37,485 bases of DNA from Asaia bogorensis (lineage in GTDB: Bacteria; Pseudomonadota; Alphaproteobacteria; Reyranellales; Reyranellaceae), in contig CAMDQJ010000034.1 of the NCBI GenBank assembly GCA_945905835.1, positions 1-37,485 on the forward strand, read 5' to 3'. Each line of letters starts with the position of its first letter. Within the stretch, counting starts at the first letter, position 1. Both the position numbers and the translations under genes were made by a program. The notes below the pieces were generated by a model that did not search any database, had not been told where the DNA came from, and was given only the letters and a program-made list of their open reading frames with translations. This document shows positions 9,279 to 17,021 of the stretch, in pieces.

Positions 9279-10613
9279 GTGGCCGACAGCATCTTTCACA
9301 AGGATTTCAAGTCGATGCCGTGGTGGTGGGAGTGGTGGCACCCGACCAACGAACTCTCCCAGGATCCGCCGCTCAAGACCGATGTGCTGGTGGTCGGTGC
9401 CGGCTACGGCGGCCTGTCGACGGGACTCGAGCTGGCGCGCTCGGGTGTCGACGTGACGGTGCTGGAGCGCGGCGAGTTCGGCGTCGGCGCCTCGACGCGC
9501 AATGGCGGCGGCGTCAGCGGCGGCACGACCATGGGCAAGGGCTTCTCCGGCAAGGGCGTCGGTGGCGATGCCGAGGCGTGGAAGAAGGTCATGGAGCGGA
9601 TGCTGGCCGATGCCGCCGATTCGCTCGCCCAGGTCGAGACGGTGATCCGCCGCGAGGGCATCGAGTGCCATTGGCGCATGAGCGGCCGGTTCAGCGGTGC
9701 CTATACGCCGCGCCATTATGCTGAGCAGGCGGCCAAGGTCGGCACCTACAACAAGAATGCCAACCTCGGGACCTACATGGTGCCGCGCGAGCAGCAGCGC
9801 GAGGAGATCGCCTCGGACTATTACTACGGCGGCATGGTGGTGGAACGGACCGGCCAGCTTCATCCCGCGCTTTACTACGGCGGCCTGCTGAAGGCGGCGA
9901 GCCGCGCCGGTGCTAAGCTCTGCGCCCAGTGCGACGCCGAGAAGATCGAGCGCAAGCCGGGCGGATTCCGCGTGCTTACCAACAAGGGGCCGATCGAGGC
10001 CCGCGAGGTGGTGATCGCCACCAACGGCTACACCACCGAGTTGACGCCGACCCTCAAGCGCAAGCTCGTGCCGGTCGCCAGCCACATCATCGCCACCGAG
10101 GAACTGCCCGAGGATCTGGTCCAAAGCCTGATTCCCAAGGGCCGCGTAGTCAGCGATACCAAGCGCGTGCTCTGTTATTACCGGCAGTCGCCCGACGGCA
10201 AGCGGGTGATCTTCGGCGGGCGCGCGCGCTTCACGCAGGTCTCGCCCGAGGTCAGCGCGCCGATCCTGCACGGCTACATGCTGGAGCGCTGGCCGCAGCT
10301 GAAAGGCACCAAGGTGACGCACGCCTGGACGGGCAACGTGGCCTTCGCCTTCGACTTTCTGCCGCACATGGGAATGGAGCAGGGCATGCACTACCTGATG
10401 GCATGCAACGGTTCGGGCGTGGCGATGATGAGCTATCTCGGCTACCAGACCGCGCGCAAGATCGCCGGCGGCTCGAACGCGCCGATCAATGCCTTCGACG
10501 GCCAGCCGTTCCCGACGGTGCCGTTCTACAACGGCAATCCCGAATGGGTGCTGCCCTTCGTCGGCGCCTGGTATCGCACGCGCGACTGGTGGGACCGCCA
10601 GACGGCGGCATAG
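9279..10613 (+). CDS. FAD-dependent oxidoreductase of the DAO family (amine / amino-acid oxidase, PuuB-like)
   Basis: Cytoplasmic flavoenzyme of 444 aa that probably oxidises the compound taken up by the ABC importer. The dinucleotide fold is DVLVVGAGYGGLSTGL with G40, G42 and G45, ending at E63, which should bind the FAD ribose. ASTRNGGGVSGG (71-82) matches the conserved flavin-contact segment of gamma-glutamylputrescine and D-amino-acid oxidases. EVVIATNGYT and the C-terminal GNVAFAFDFLPHMG are also typical. An unusual tryptophan-rich stretch, MPWWWEWWHP (13-22), precedes the FAD domain; similar short aromatic N-termini occur in PuuB-like oxidases. GTG 9279 has GAAGGAG nearby, and the gene follows the permease by 15 bp. 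An oxidase coupled to a polyamine-type transporter suggests amine catabolism; the exact substrate is unknown. Confidence 0.9.
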   Translation: MADSIFHKDFKSMPWWWEWWHPTNELSQDPPLKTDVLVVGAGYGGLSTGLELARSGVDVTVLERGEFGVGASTRNGGGVSGGTTMGKGFSGKGVGGDAEAWKKVMERMLADAADSLAQVETVIRREGIECHWRMSGRFSGAYTPRHYAEQAAKVGTYNKNANLGTYMVPREQQREEIASDYYYGGMVVERTGQLHPALYYGGLLKAASRAGAKLCAQCDAEKIERKPGGFRVLTNKGPIEAREVVIATNGYTTELTPTLKRKLVPVASHIIATEELPEDLVQSLIPKGRVVSDTKRVLCYYRQSPDGKRVIFGGRARFTQVSPEVSAPILHGYMLERWPQLKGTKVTHAWTGNVAFAFDFLPHMGMEQGMHYLMACNGSGVAMMSYLGYQTARKIAGGSNAPINAFDGQPFPTVPFYNGNPEWVLPFVGAWYRTRDWWDRQTAA

Positions 10614-10614
10614 A

Positions 10615-10854
10615 TCAAATCGGCGGGATGAGTCCGTCCCGGCCATAGGAGATGCGCGGCGTTAGCAGCGTTCCGTCGGCCTGCTTGGTTGCCGCAAAGA
10701 CGGTGATCGCGGTGCCCACCTTGACCTCGTCGCGGCTGCCGCTGTCGTAGCGCACGACGACGGTCTCCTTGGTGACGATGGGGCGGCGCGCGCCGGCCCG
10801 GACGGCAGCATCGACATCGCGTTCGCGGATGGCTCGGCAGATGCAGAGATACAT
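10615..10854 (-). CDS. Small chimeric ORF: BFD-like start joined to the tail of another protein
   Basis: This 79-aa frame looks stitched together. Residues 1-25 (MYLCICRAIRERDVDAAVRAGARR) match the start of bacterioferritin-associated ferredoxin (BFD), including the first C-x-C of its [2Fe-2S] site. The later C-x-x-C pair and the rest of that 60-70 aa domain are missing. From about residue 26 it changes to VVVRYDSGSRDEVKVG then KQADGTLLTPRISYG and GRDGLIPPI, which resembles the C-terminal end of small exported DUF5666-like alphaproteobacterial proteins. Nothing of the lost BFD half is seen in the other frames of this interval. With two of four cluster cysteines it is unlikely to hold a normal iron-sulfur cluster. 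It may be a decayed remnant or a new fusion gene. It stops one base beyond the convergent oxidase stop and lies 32 bp after the thioesterase on the same strand. Confidence 0.5.
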   Translation of the reverse strand: MYLCICRAIRERDVDAAVRAGARRPIVTKETVVVRYDSGSRDEVKVGTAITVFAATKQADGTLLTPRISYGRDGLIPPI

Positions 10855-10886
10855 TGAATTTTAGCCGGTTCCCCTGCAGTTGCGAC

Positions 10887-11369
10887 TTACTCGCATACGC
10901 AAAGCAGGGCCAGAGGCCGAGCCGGCCAAGGGCCCTGAAAGCCCCTGAAACGGTACTTTTCCAGCCCGGCGCGAAACGCCTCGTCGATTGGGTGCGGCGT
11001 GCTGCCCTTCAGCCGTACCACCGTCATTTCGGCCGCGACGATGCAGAGCTCGTCCTTGAAGGCGGCCGAACCCACGGTGATCGAGCTGGTGCCGATCCGC
11101 ATCACGCCGCTGCCGAGATCGACCTTCCCCGGCCAGTGCGATTCGGCCAGGAACGAGATGTTCATACCGGCGGAGATGCCACGCACGCCGTCCGCACCGC
11201 GGCTCATCATCCCCATGTCGCGGATGAAGGTGAGGCGGGCGGTTTCCATGTAGGCGCAGAGTGCCACGTTGTTGATGTGGCCGGCCGCGTCCTGGTCGGA
11301 AAAGCGCACCGTGTCGGTGCACCAGTGCGGATAGATCGAACGGTCCTGCAGGCGTTTGTCGCGCGACAC
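10887..11369 (-). CDS. Acyl-CoA thioesterase, 4HBT hotdog family
   Basis: Predicted cytoplasmic thioesterase of 160 aa. The active-site signature is RFSDQDAAGHINNVALCAYMETAR, with the likely catalytic D27 and the GHINN turn that opens the hotdog helix, as in YbgC/FadM-type 4-hydroxybenzoyl-CoA thioesterases. The chosen start is GTG 11369, which has GGTGAGGAA just upstream and places the signature near residue 25, as expected. The frame continues upstream for about 40 residues with no family-like sequence, so the longer reading is not used. It is divergent from the MaoC gene at 11432, with 62 bp between them, and probably shares the regulation of that cluster. The C-terminus (LLCVCE) is slightly longer than usual. 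Confidence 0.85.
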   Translation of the reverse strand: MSRDKRLQDRSIYPHWCTDTVRFSDQDAAGHINNVALCAYMETARLTFIRDMGMMSRGADGVRGISAGMNISFLAESHWPGKVDLGSGVMRIGTSSITVGSAAFKDELCIVAAEMTVVRLKGSTPHPIDEAFRAGLEKYRFRGFQGPWPARPLALLCVCE

Positions 11370-11431
11370 GGATTCCTCACCCGAGGCGGCGAGCTTGCAC
11401 CATTTGCGCGTGTCTGCGAAAGACGGAAGCG

Positions 11432-11890
11432 ATGACGATCGGCGAGCCGCGCTATTGGGACGACTATGAAGTGGGCCAGCGCTTTGCACTGGGTTCCACC
11501 AGCTTCACCGAGGAGGAGATCGTCGCCTTCGCCAAAGCCTACGATCCCCAGAGTTTCCATGTCGATGCCGCCGCGGCCAAGACCTCGATGTATGGCGGCG
11601 TCATCGCCTCGGGCTGGCACGTCGCTTCCAAGATGATGCGCCTGTTCGTGGACAACTACGTCGACCAGCGCACGGCACTGGGCTCGCCCGGTGTCGACGA
11701 GCTGCGCTGGCTGAAGCCGGTGCGACCGGGCGACACGCTCACCGGTTGGGTCGAGTGCGCGGCCAAGGTGCCGTCCAGGAGCAAGCCGGGCATGGGCGTG
11801 ATCCACGAGCATTGGAGCGTCACCAACCAGAAGGGCGAGTTGGTGATGACGAGCAAGGGCATCAATATGGTGCGGCGGAGGCCCACATGA
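11432..11890 (+). CDS. MaoC-like (R)-specific enoyl-CoA hydratase family protein
   Basis: Hotdog-fold protein of 152 aa, the normal single-domain MaoC length. The hydratase motif region is AKAYDPQSFHVD (about residues 34-45), where the Asp and His correspond to the catalytic pair of PhaJ-type hydratases, although the usual N-P-x-H is altered to P-Q-S-F-H. GGVIASGWHVASKMMR (55-70) and the RWLKPVRPGDTL strand are also typical. It likely hydrates or dehydrates an acyl-CoA in the cytoplasm. ATG 11432 has GGAAG two bases upstream. Its stop overlaps the start of the next gene in ATGA, so it is the first gene of a coupled run of four. Confidence 0.87.
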   Translation: MTIGEPRYWDDYEVGQRFALGSTSFTEEEIVAFAKAYDPQSFHVDAAAAKTSMYGGVIASGWHVASKMMRLFVDNYVDQRTALGSPGVDELRWLKPVRPGDTLTGWVECAAKVPSRSKPGMGVIHEHWSVTNQKGELVMTSKGINMVRRRPT

Positions 11891-12732
11891 GCAAGGCGGT
11901 CAAAGGCATCGACCACGTCGTGGTCATGGTGGACGGTATCGATGCCGCCCAGATGGCCTATGAGAAGCTCGGCTTCCAGGTCCAGCCGCGCGGCTATCAC
12001 CAGAAGCTCGGCACCGCCAACCACCTCATGATCTTCGACAAGGACTATTTCGAGATTTTAGGCATCGTCGCCGACAGTTCGTTCAATGCCGAACGCCGGG
12101 AATGGCTGAAGGCAGGCGGCGGGCTGGCCAACGTGGCGCTTGCCACCGACGGCGCCGACCTCGCCTTCGACGCCTTCACCAAGGCCGGTCTGCAGCCTGA
12201 CCCGCCGCTGTTCTTCGATCGCGCCGTCGAGATCGCGGGCAAGACCGAGTATGCCAAGTTCCGCACCGTGCGCATCCCCAAGACGCACATGCCGGTCGTC
12301 GGTTTCTTCGTTTGCGAGCACCAGACGCCGCAATTCGTCTATCGCCCGGAATGGGCGCGCCACCCCAATGGCGCGCGCGGCCTTTTAGGCGTCACGGTGA
12401 TCGCCGAGCAGCCGGAGAAATGGATCCCGACCATCGAGAAGTATTTTGGCCCGGGCTCGGCCAAGCGTGACGGAGACGGCGTGACGGTGAACACCGGCAC
12501 CCAGCCGATCCGCTACCTCGACCGCAAGGCCTACGCCGCGCGCTATCCCGGCATCGCGCCGGCGCGGCCGGGCGATCATCCTGCCGCCCTAGGTGTGCAC
12601 GTCGACAGTCTCGCGACCTGTGAGGCGCTGCTGGCGAAAAACGGCGTGCGATTCATGAAGCCAGTGCCAGGCCGTCTGGTCGTGCCGCCGGATCAGGCCG
12701 CCCATCTCACGCTCGAATTCGTGGAGCACTGA
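11887..12732 (+). CDS. VOC-superfamily protein (glyoxalase-like domain)
   Basis: Protein of 281 aa built from two vicinal-oxygen-chelate halves. The first begins KGIDHVVVMVDGIDAAQMAYEKLGF, with H10 in the usual metal-binding position. The first half ends near DYFEILG, where the Glu would be a second ligand. The second half has LLGVTVIAEQPEKWIPTIEKYFG and closes with LTLEFVEH, again with a Glu on the last strand. This layout fits the Glyoxalase_3-like family, members of which act on diverse small molecules, so no reaction can be assigned. ATG 11887 overlaps the MaoC stop (ATGA), and its own stop abuts the next GTG, which argues for one transcript and a shared pathway with acyl-CoA enzymes. Confidence 0.82.
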   Translation: MSKAVKGIDHVVVMVDGIDAAQMAYEKLGFQVQPRGYHQKLGTANHLMIFDKDYFEILGIVADSSFNAERREWLKAGGGLANVALATDGADLAFDAFTKAGLQPDPPLFFDRAVEIAGKTEYAKFRTVRIPKTHMPVVGFFVCEHQTPQFVYRPEWARHPNGARGLLGVTVIAEQPEKWIPTIEKYFGPGSAKRDGDGVTVNTGTQPIRYLDRKAYAARYPGIAPARPGDHPAALGVHVDSLATCEALLAKNGVRFMKPVPGRLVVPPDQAAHLTLEFVEH

Positions 12733-13170
12733 GTGAATCTGGCGGATCGCCGTATCTACGGCTTCGCGACCGAGGAGCATCTGCGCTTCGCCGATGTCGA
12801 CGCCAACGGCCATGTGAACAACGGCGCCTTCCTGCAATTGCTCGAGAATGCGCGCGTCTCCTACATGCGTCAGATCGTGAGCGGAAACCTGCCGCGCTTT
12901 CGCCTCGTCGTCGGCCGGCTGGAGATCGATTTCAAGCGCCAGATGTTCTATCCCGGCCGCGCCACCGCCTGCGCCCGCCTGATCGAGGCGCACGAACGCA
13001 AATGCGTGATCGGTCACGGGCTGTTCGACGGCGACGGCAATTGCACCGCCGTGCTGCGCGCCATCATGGTGTCGCTGAACGAGGAGACGCACCGTTCCGT
13101 GCCGTTCGAACCGGCGGTGCGCGCTGCCCTTGACCGCCTCGTCGCATCAGCCGATGGATTACCTACATGA
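12733..13170 (+). CDS. Acyl-CoA thioesterase, YbgC-like 4HBT family
   Basis: Hotdog thioesterase of 145 aa. The motif HLRFADVDANGHVNNGAFLQLLENAR (from about residue 16) contains the catalytic D23 and the GHVNN helix start. The following strands (VVGRLEIDFKRQMFYPG) also match the family. GTG 12733 begins immediately after the stop of the VOC gene, and its last bases overlap the start of the PaaI-like gene in ATGA. It is a second, clearly different copy of the 4HBT type within 2 kb of the one at 10887-11369; the two share the motif but little else. It probably hydrolyses a CoA thioester made by its neighbours. Confidence 0.87.
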   Translation: MNLADRRIYGFATEEHLRFADVDANGHVNNGAFLQLLENARVSYMRQIVSGNLPRFRLVVGRLEIDFKRQMFYPGRATACARLIEAHERKCVIGHGLFDGDGNCTAVLRAIMVSLNEETHRSVPFEPAVRAALDRLVASADGLPT

Positions 13171-13634
13171 CCGACAGACTGATCCCCGAAGGCTTCCGCA
13201 AGCTCGACGTCGCCGACGATTTCGTCGGCCTGATCGGCCCACTTTGGTTCAAGGTCGAAGGCGAGGCGCTGCGCGTCGGCCTGCCGCTTGAGCCGCGCCA
13301 CGGCAATCCCATGGGCTGGGCCCATGGTGGGCTCCTGGTCACCGTGGCCGACATGGTGATGGGCGCGGGCTCCGGCCATGCCACCGGCATCCGCTGGCCG
13401 CATCCCACCGTTTCGCTCAGCACCGAGTTCGTGCGGGGCGCCAAACTGGGCCAGTGGCTCGAAGGCCGGGCGCGCGTCGCCCGGCGCACCCTCAATTTCT
13501 GCTTCGCCAGCTGCGATCTGGTCTGCGGCGGCGAGGTCGTGCTGCTGGCTTCCGGCGTGTTCAAGGTGCCCGACGTCGACAGGATTCTTGAGACGATGCG
13601 CGCCGGGGCGCTCGGCAAGTGGGGCGAGGCCTAA
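13167..13634 (+). CDS. PaaI-type thioesterase, hotdog family
   Basis: Protein of 155 aa from the PaaI/Acot13 branch. The signature HGNPMGWAHGGLLVTVADMVMG (about residues 45-66) has the N-x-x-G-x-x-H-G-G that forms the oxyanion pocket, with the acidic residue D61 on the helix as in PaaI. SLSTEFVRGAKLGQWLEG is the matching strand. It ends the coupled series MaoC-VOC-thioesterase-PaaI. Its stop TAA shares bases with the TAG stop of the convergent membrane protein gene (CTAA at 13631-13634), so the two genes end tail to tail with a four-base overlap. Confidence 0.87.
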   Translation: MTDRLIPEGFRKLDVADDFVGLIGPLWFKVEGEALRVGLPLEPRHGNPMGWAHGGLLVTVADMVMGAGSGHATGIRWPHPTVSLSTEFVRGAKLGQWLEGRARVARRTLNFCFASCDLVCGGEVVLLASGVFKVPDVDRILETMRAGALGKWGEA

Positions 13635-15208
13635 CGCCTCTTCTTACGGTAGATCTTGTAGCGCTCGACGTCCATCAGGTGCTCGTAGCCTTCGAAGGCG
13701 TCGGCGAAGACGCGGTTCTGCTGGAAATACTCCAGGTAGTCGAAGATCTTGCCCTGGCAGCGCGGCATGCCCGGAATCTGGTCGACGATCAGAAGATCGG
13801 GCTGCTCGCGAGCGAAATCCTCGGAGACCGCATCGAACACGTTCTTCTCGGTGTCCGGCATCGTGTCCGGCGCGTTGTAGAGCGCCGGGAAATCCTCGCA
13901 ATCAGCATAGACGCCCTGCACGACCCACATGGTCAGGTAGCGCATCGTCATGCGGCCGTGGATGTAGTTGATCATCGGCCAGAACGGATAGATGCCGGGC
14001 GATAGCGCCAGGATCGTACGGTTGGGCGCGTTGTGCTCGACGATGTGGCGCAGGATGCCGCCGATCGAGTCCTCATACTGGCGCTGCTTGTAGAAAGGCG
14101 GCGTGTAGAGCGCCGCCTGGAAGTAGAGCAGCACCAGGAACGTCGCCGAGATCACCGCCACCGGCAGGCGATGTGCGCTGCGACTGATCGGCAGGTAGCG
14201 GTCGACGGTTTGCGAGACGGTAAGTGCCGCCAGCAGGATGGTGGCCGAGAGCGCCGGTAGCACGTGATAGGGCCACCCCTTGGCCTGCAGGATGGCCGAC
14301 AAGGCCGCACCGACGCCGAAGGCCATCAGCGCGCGCGCCGCCAGCGTGCGGGTGAGCAGGGTGGCGAAGGCGCCGAAGATGATGAGCGCCAGCAGCGTCG
14401 GACCCAGCACGTCGCTGAACAGCACATGGCGCCAGCCGGCATCGCCGATCGGCGCATATGACTCCATCGCAAGCGGCATCACGATGCGGCCGAACTCCGG
14501 GAAGATCGTGTACATCGACACCAAGTGCGCCACGGCGACGGCGCCGATCGCCCAGGGGATCGGATCGGTGAAGGTCGGCCGCGGACCTCGGCGCAGCAGC
14601 AGGAACAGTTCGACCGCGGCGGGGATGGCGAGATAATAGGGCTTCATGGCGAAGCCGATGCCGGCGACCAATCCGATGACGACGGCGGCGCGTCGGGTCA
14701 ATGCCGTGCCTTCGGCCCGCGCCATCGACGCCACAAGATAGGGTGCCGCCATCACGAACATGATGTGCTCGCGCTGGCCGAAATGCTCGTTGGGCAGCAC
14801 GGTGAACAGGAACAGCAGCACCGGCGGCAGCAGCGCCCCGGTCAGGGCCTGGTCGGCCGAGGGCACGAGGCGGACCAGACGGCGGCAAGCCAGGAACGAG
14901 GCGAGGATGCCGGTCACCATCCAGGCGGTAAACCAGAAGGTGGCGTCGCCGGCCAGCAGCCGGGCGGTGAGGATCGGCAGGGCATGGACGATGAAGGTGA
15001 GCGGTAGGTTCTCGTCGATCACGTCGACATAGAGCCGCTCGCCGGCGATCCAGCGGCCGGCAACGTCGAGGATGGCCGCCACGTCGTGGTTGATCGGTGG
15101 AAAGAAATAGCCTGCCAGCCACAGCATCGGCAGCGCGAACAGCGGCAGCACCATGAGGCGCTCGATGCGCGGCGGAAGCGAGGGCGGTCGGGCGATTGAG
15201 GTTGGCAA
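13631..15208 (-). CDS. Polytopic membrane protein resembling GT-C/GT39-type glycosyltransferases
   Basis: Inner-membrane protein of up to 525 aa with roughly ten hydrophobic helices and a soluble C-terminal third. The first large loop (PPINHDVAAILDVAGRWIAGERLYVDVIDENLPLTF) resembles the acidic-residue loop of dolichol/undecaprenyl-phosphate-sugar-using GT-C enzymes, where an Asp near the first helix is catalytic. I see no closer match. The C-terminal part (VFDAVSEDFAREQPDLLIVDQIPG, then the basic end YRKKRR) would lie outside the lipid phase. The frame opens at TTG 15208; ATG 15154 (MVLPLFALPML), just before the first helix, is an equally likely start. It is divergent, 51 bp away, from a methyltransferase/GT2/flippase operon, which supports a role in moving a lipid-linked sugar onto a target. 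Confidence 0.7.
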   Translation of the reverse strand: MPTSIARPPSLPPRIERLMVLPLFALPMLWLAGYFFPPINHDVAAILDVAGRWIAGERLYVDVIDENLPLTFIVHALPILTARLLAGDATFWFTAWMVTGILASFLACRRLVRLVPSADQALTGALLPPVLLFLFTVLPNEHFGQREHIMFVMAAPYLVASMARAEGTALTRRAAVVIGLVAGIGFAMKPYYLAIPAAVELFLLLRRGPRPTFTDPIPWAIGAVAVAHLVSMYTIFPEFGRIVMPLAMESYAPIGDAGWRHVLFSDVLGPTLLALIIFGAFATLLTRTLAARALMAFGVGAALSAILQAKGWPYHVLPALSATILLAALTVSQTVDRYLPISRSAHRLPVAVISATFLVLLYFQAALYTPPFYKQRQYEDSIGGILRHIVEHNAPNRTILALSPGIYPFWPMINYIHGRMTMRYLTMWVVQGVYADCEDFPALYNAPDTMPDTEKNVFDAVSEDFAREQPDLLIVDQIPGMPRCQGKIFDYLEYFQQNRVFADAFEGYEHLMDVERYKIYRKKRR

Positions 15209-15259
15209 GCGGAAGCGACGATATCATAAGCGGGCGAGGGGCTGCAGGAGACAACGGGC

Positions 15260-16000
15260 GTGGAAAGGCCGGAGTACGAGCGCATGCATGCGGTCGAAGA
15301 CCGCATGTGGTGGTACCGCGGCTTGCGGAAGCTGGCCGGGGGACTGCTTGTCCGTGCGCTGGGCCGCTCTCCGGCTGCAGGCTGCGTCCTCGATGCCGGC
15401 TGTGGCACCGGCGGCATGCTGGGAGCGCTGGGCGCCTCCGTGGCCGGCCGTCCGACCATGGGGCTGGAATTCGACGCGATTGCGGCCTCGCTGGCGGCGG
15501 CCAAGGCCGGCCGGCCGGTCACCGCCGGCTCGGTCAACGAAATGCCGCTGGACGACGGCGTACTCGCGGCTTACGTGTCGCTCGACGTGCTCTGTCACGG
15601 CGGAGTTGAACCCGGCCGCGCCCTGGCCGAGGCCCGCCGCTGCCTGGCGCCCGGCGCAGTCGCGCTGTTCAACCTGCCGGCCTACCGCTGGCTGTTGTCG
15701 GCGCATGACAGGCGCGTGCACAATGTCCGCCGGTTCACCCTCGGCGAGGCGCGCGCGCTGCTTGCCGCCCATGGGTTTCGCGTCCTGCGCTCGAGCTATT
15801 GGAACACGATCCTGTTTCCCCTAATGCTGATCCATCGACTGATCGAACGCGAGGACGCCGCGAGCGACGTGCGCGACTATCCGGCGTGGCTGGACGCGCT
15901 CTTTTCGGCAGCGCTCGCGATCGAGCGGTTGGCGATCGGGGTTGGCCTGTCGCTGCCGTTCGGCGGCTCGTTGATCATCGTGGTGGCGCGCGATGAGTGA
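15260..16000 (+). CDS. Class I SAM-dependent methyltransferase
   Basis: Cytoplasmic methyltransferase of 246 aa. Motif I is VLDAGCGTGGMLGAL (about residues 43-57), the SAM-binding glycine loop, followed by the acidic E70 in GLEFDAIAA. NEMPLDDGVLAAYVSLDVLCH is the region of motifs II and III. The N-terminus ERMHAVEDRMWWYRGLR is common in methyltransferases encoded beside polyprenyl-phosphate glycosyltransferases. GTG 15260 is preceded by GCAGGAG. The last eight bases overlap the GT2 gene. The likely target is a sugar, a lipid or a quinone-like intermediate in the same unit; a target cannot be read from the sequence. Confidence 0.85.
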   Translation: MERPEYERMHAVEDRMWWYRGLRKLAGGLLVRALGRSPAAGCVLDAGCGTGGMLGALGASVAGRPTMGLEFDAIAASLAAAKAGRPVTAGSVNEMPLDDGVLAAYVSLDVLCHGGVEPGRALAEARRCLAPGAVALFNLPAYRWLLSAHDRRVHNVRRFTLGEARALLAAHGFRVLRSSYWNTILFPLMLIHRLIEREDAASDVRDYPAWLDALFSAALAIERLAIGVGLSLPFGGSLIIVVARDE

Positions 16001-17021
16001 TGGTCCCGCTCTTTCCGTGGTCGTGCCGGTCTATTGCGGGGCGGCGACAATCCGGACCCTGGTCGAGGCCTTGCGCGCGCTCGAGATCGACGGCGGACTG
16101 GAAATCGTGCTGGCGGTCGACGGTAGCCCCGACGACAGCCTTGCCATCTGCAAGGCGCTGGCCGCCGAGCCGGGTGCTCCCATCACGGTCGTCGACCTCA
16201 GCCGAAATTTCGGTGAGCACAATGCGGTGATGGCCGGTCTCGCCCAGGCGCGCGGCGACTTCATCATCACCATGGATGACGACCTGCAGAACCCGCCTGA
16301 AGAAGTGAAGCGGCTCCACGAGCATTGCCGCGACGGCGGCCACGACGCGGTCTATACCTACTATGCCGACAAGCAGCATGAGGCTTGGCGCAATTTGGGC
16401 AGCCGCTTCACCAACTGGTGTGCCGACCGGCTGATCGACAAACCCAAGGGCCTCTATCTCTCGAGCTTCCGTTGCATAAACGCCTTCGTGCGCGAGCGCA
16501 TCGTGACGAGCTACGACGGTCCCTATCCCTATGTCGACGGCCTGATCTTCCAGGTAACGTCGAACGTCGGCCGGCTGCAGGTCCATCACCTGGCGCGTTT
16601 CGAAGGTCATTCGAACTACACGCTGGCCCGGCTGATGAGGCTGTGGCTGTCGATGTTTCTCAATTTTTCGGTGATGCCGCTGCGCCTTGCCACGCTGTTC
16701 GGACTTGGCTTTGGTTTCCTGGGCGCCGTGGCGGCGGTCATCGTCGTGGCCGAGGCGATCATCTCCGACAAGCCGCCACAGGGCTGGGCCTCGCTGATGG
16801 TGGCGGTGCTGGTGCTGGCGGGCGTACAGCTCATCGTGATCGGCGTGATCGGTGAATATCTCGGCCGCATGTTCCTGGCGGTGAACCGCAAGCCGCAGTA
16901 TCTCGTGCGCGAAGTCATTCGCGGCGGCGACGGAACTCTCAGGATCGAGCGGCCCGCCGCCAATACGGAAGCTGCCGGCAAGCCCTATCGGGTGCCGAAC
17001 CCCACGGAGTCCCGCAAATGA
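15993..17021 (+). CDS. GT2-family glycosyltransferase, ArnC/polyprenyl-phosphate type
   Basis: Membrane-anchored glycosyltransferase of 342 aa. LSVVVPVYCG opens the GT-A domain, the nucleotide-binding acidic residues are in AVDGSPDDS, and the metal-binding DxD is in TMDDDLQNPPEE (about residues 92-103). Two C-terminal helices (LFGLGFGFLGAVAAVIVVAEAII and the segment around LVLAGVQLIVIGVIGEYLG) are the usual ArnC/DPM-type membrane anchor. The family transfers a sugar from a nucleotide donor to undecaprenyl phosphate on the inner face of the membrane. It overlaps the methyltransferase gene by eight bases and the SMR-like gene by four (ATGA), so the three are made together. Which sugar is used is unknown. 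Confidence 0.9.
   Translation: MSDGPALSVVVPVYCGAATIRTLVEALRALEIDGGLEIVLAVDGSPDDSLAICKALAAEPGAPITVVDLSRNFGEHNAVMAGLAQARGDFIITMDDDLQNPPEEVKRLHEHCRDGGHDAVYTYYADKQHEAWRNLGSRFTNWCADRLIDKPKGLYLSSFRCINAFVRERIVTSYDGPYPYVDGLIFQVTSNVGRLQVHHLARFEGHSNYTLARLMRLWLSMFLNFSVMPLRLATLFGLGFGFLGAVAAVIVVAEAIISDKPPQGWASLMVAVLVLAGVQLIVIGVIGEYLGRMFLAVNRKPQYLVREVIRGGDGTLRIERPAANTEAAGKPYRVPNPTESRK

Noticed and set aside
8439-10646. A 735-codon open frame on the minus strand
   Set aside because: It is antisense to the second permease and the FAD oxidase and has only compositional bias.
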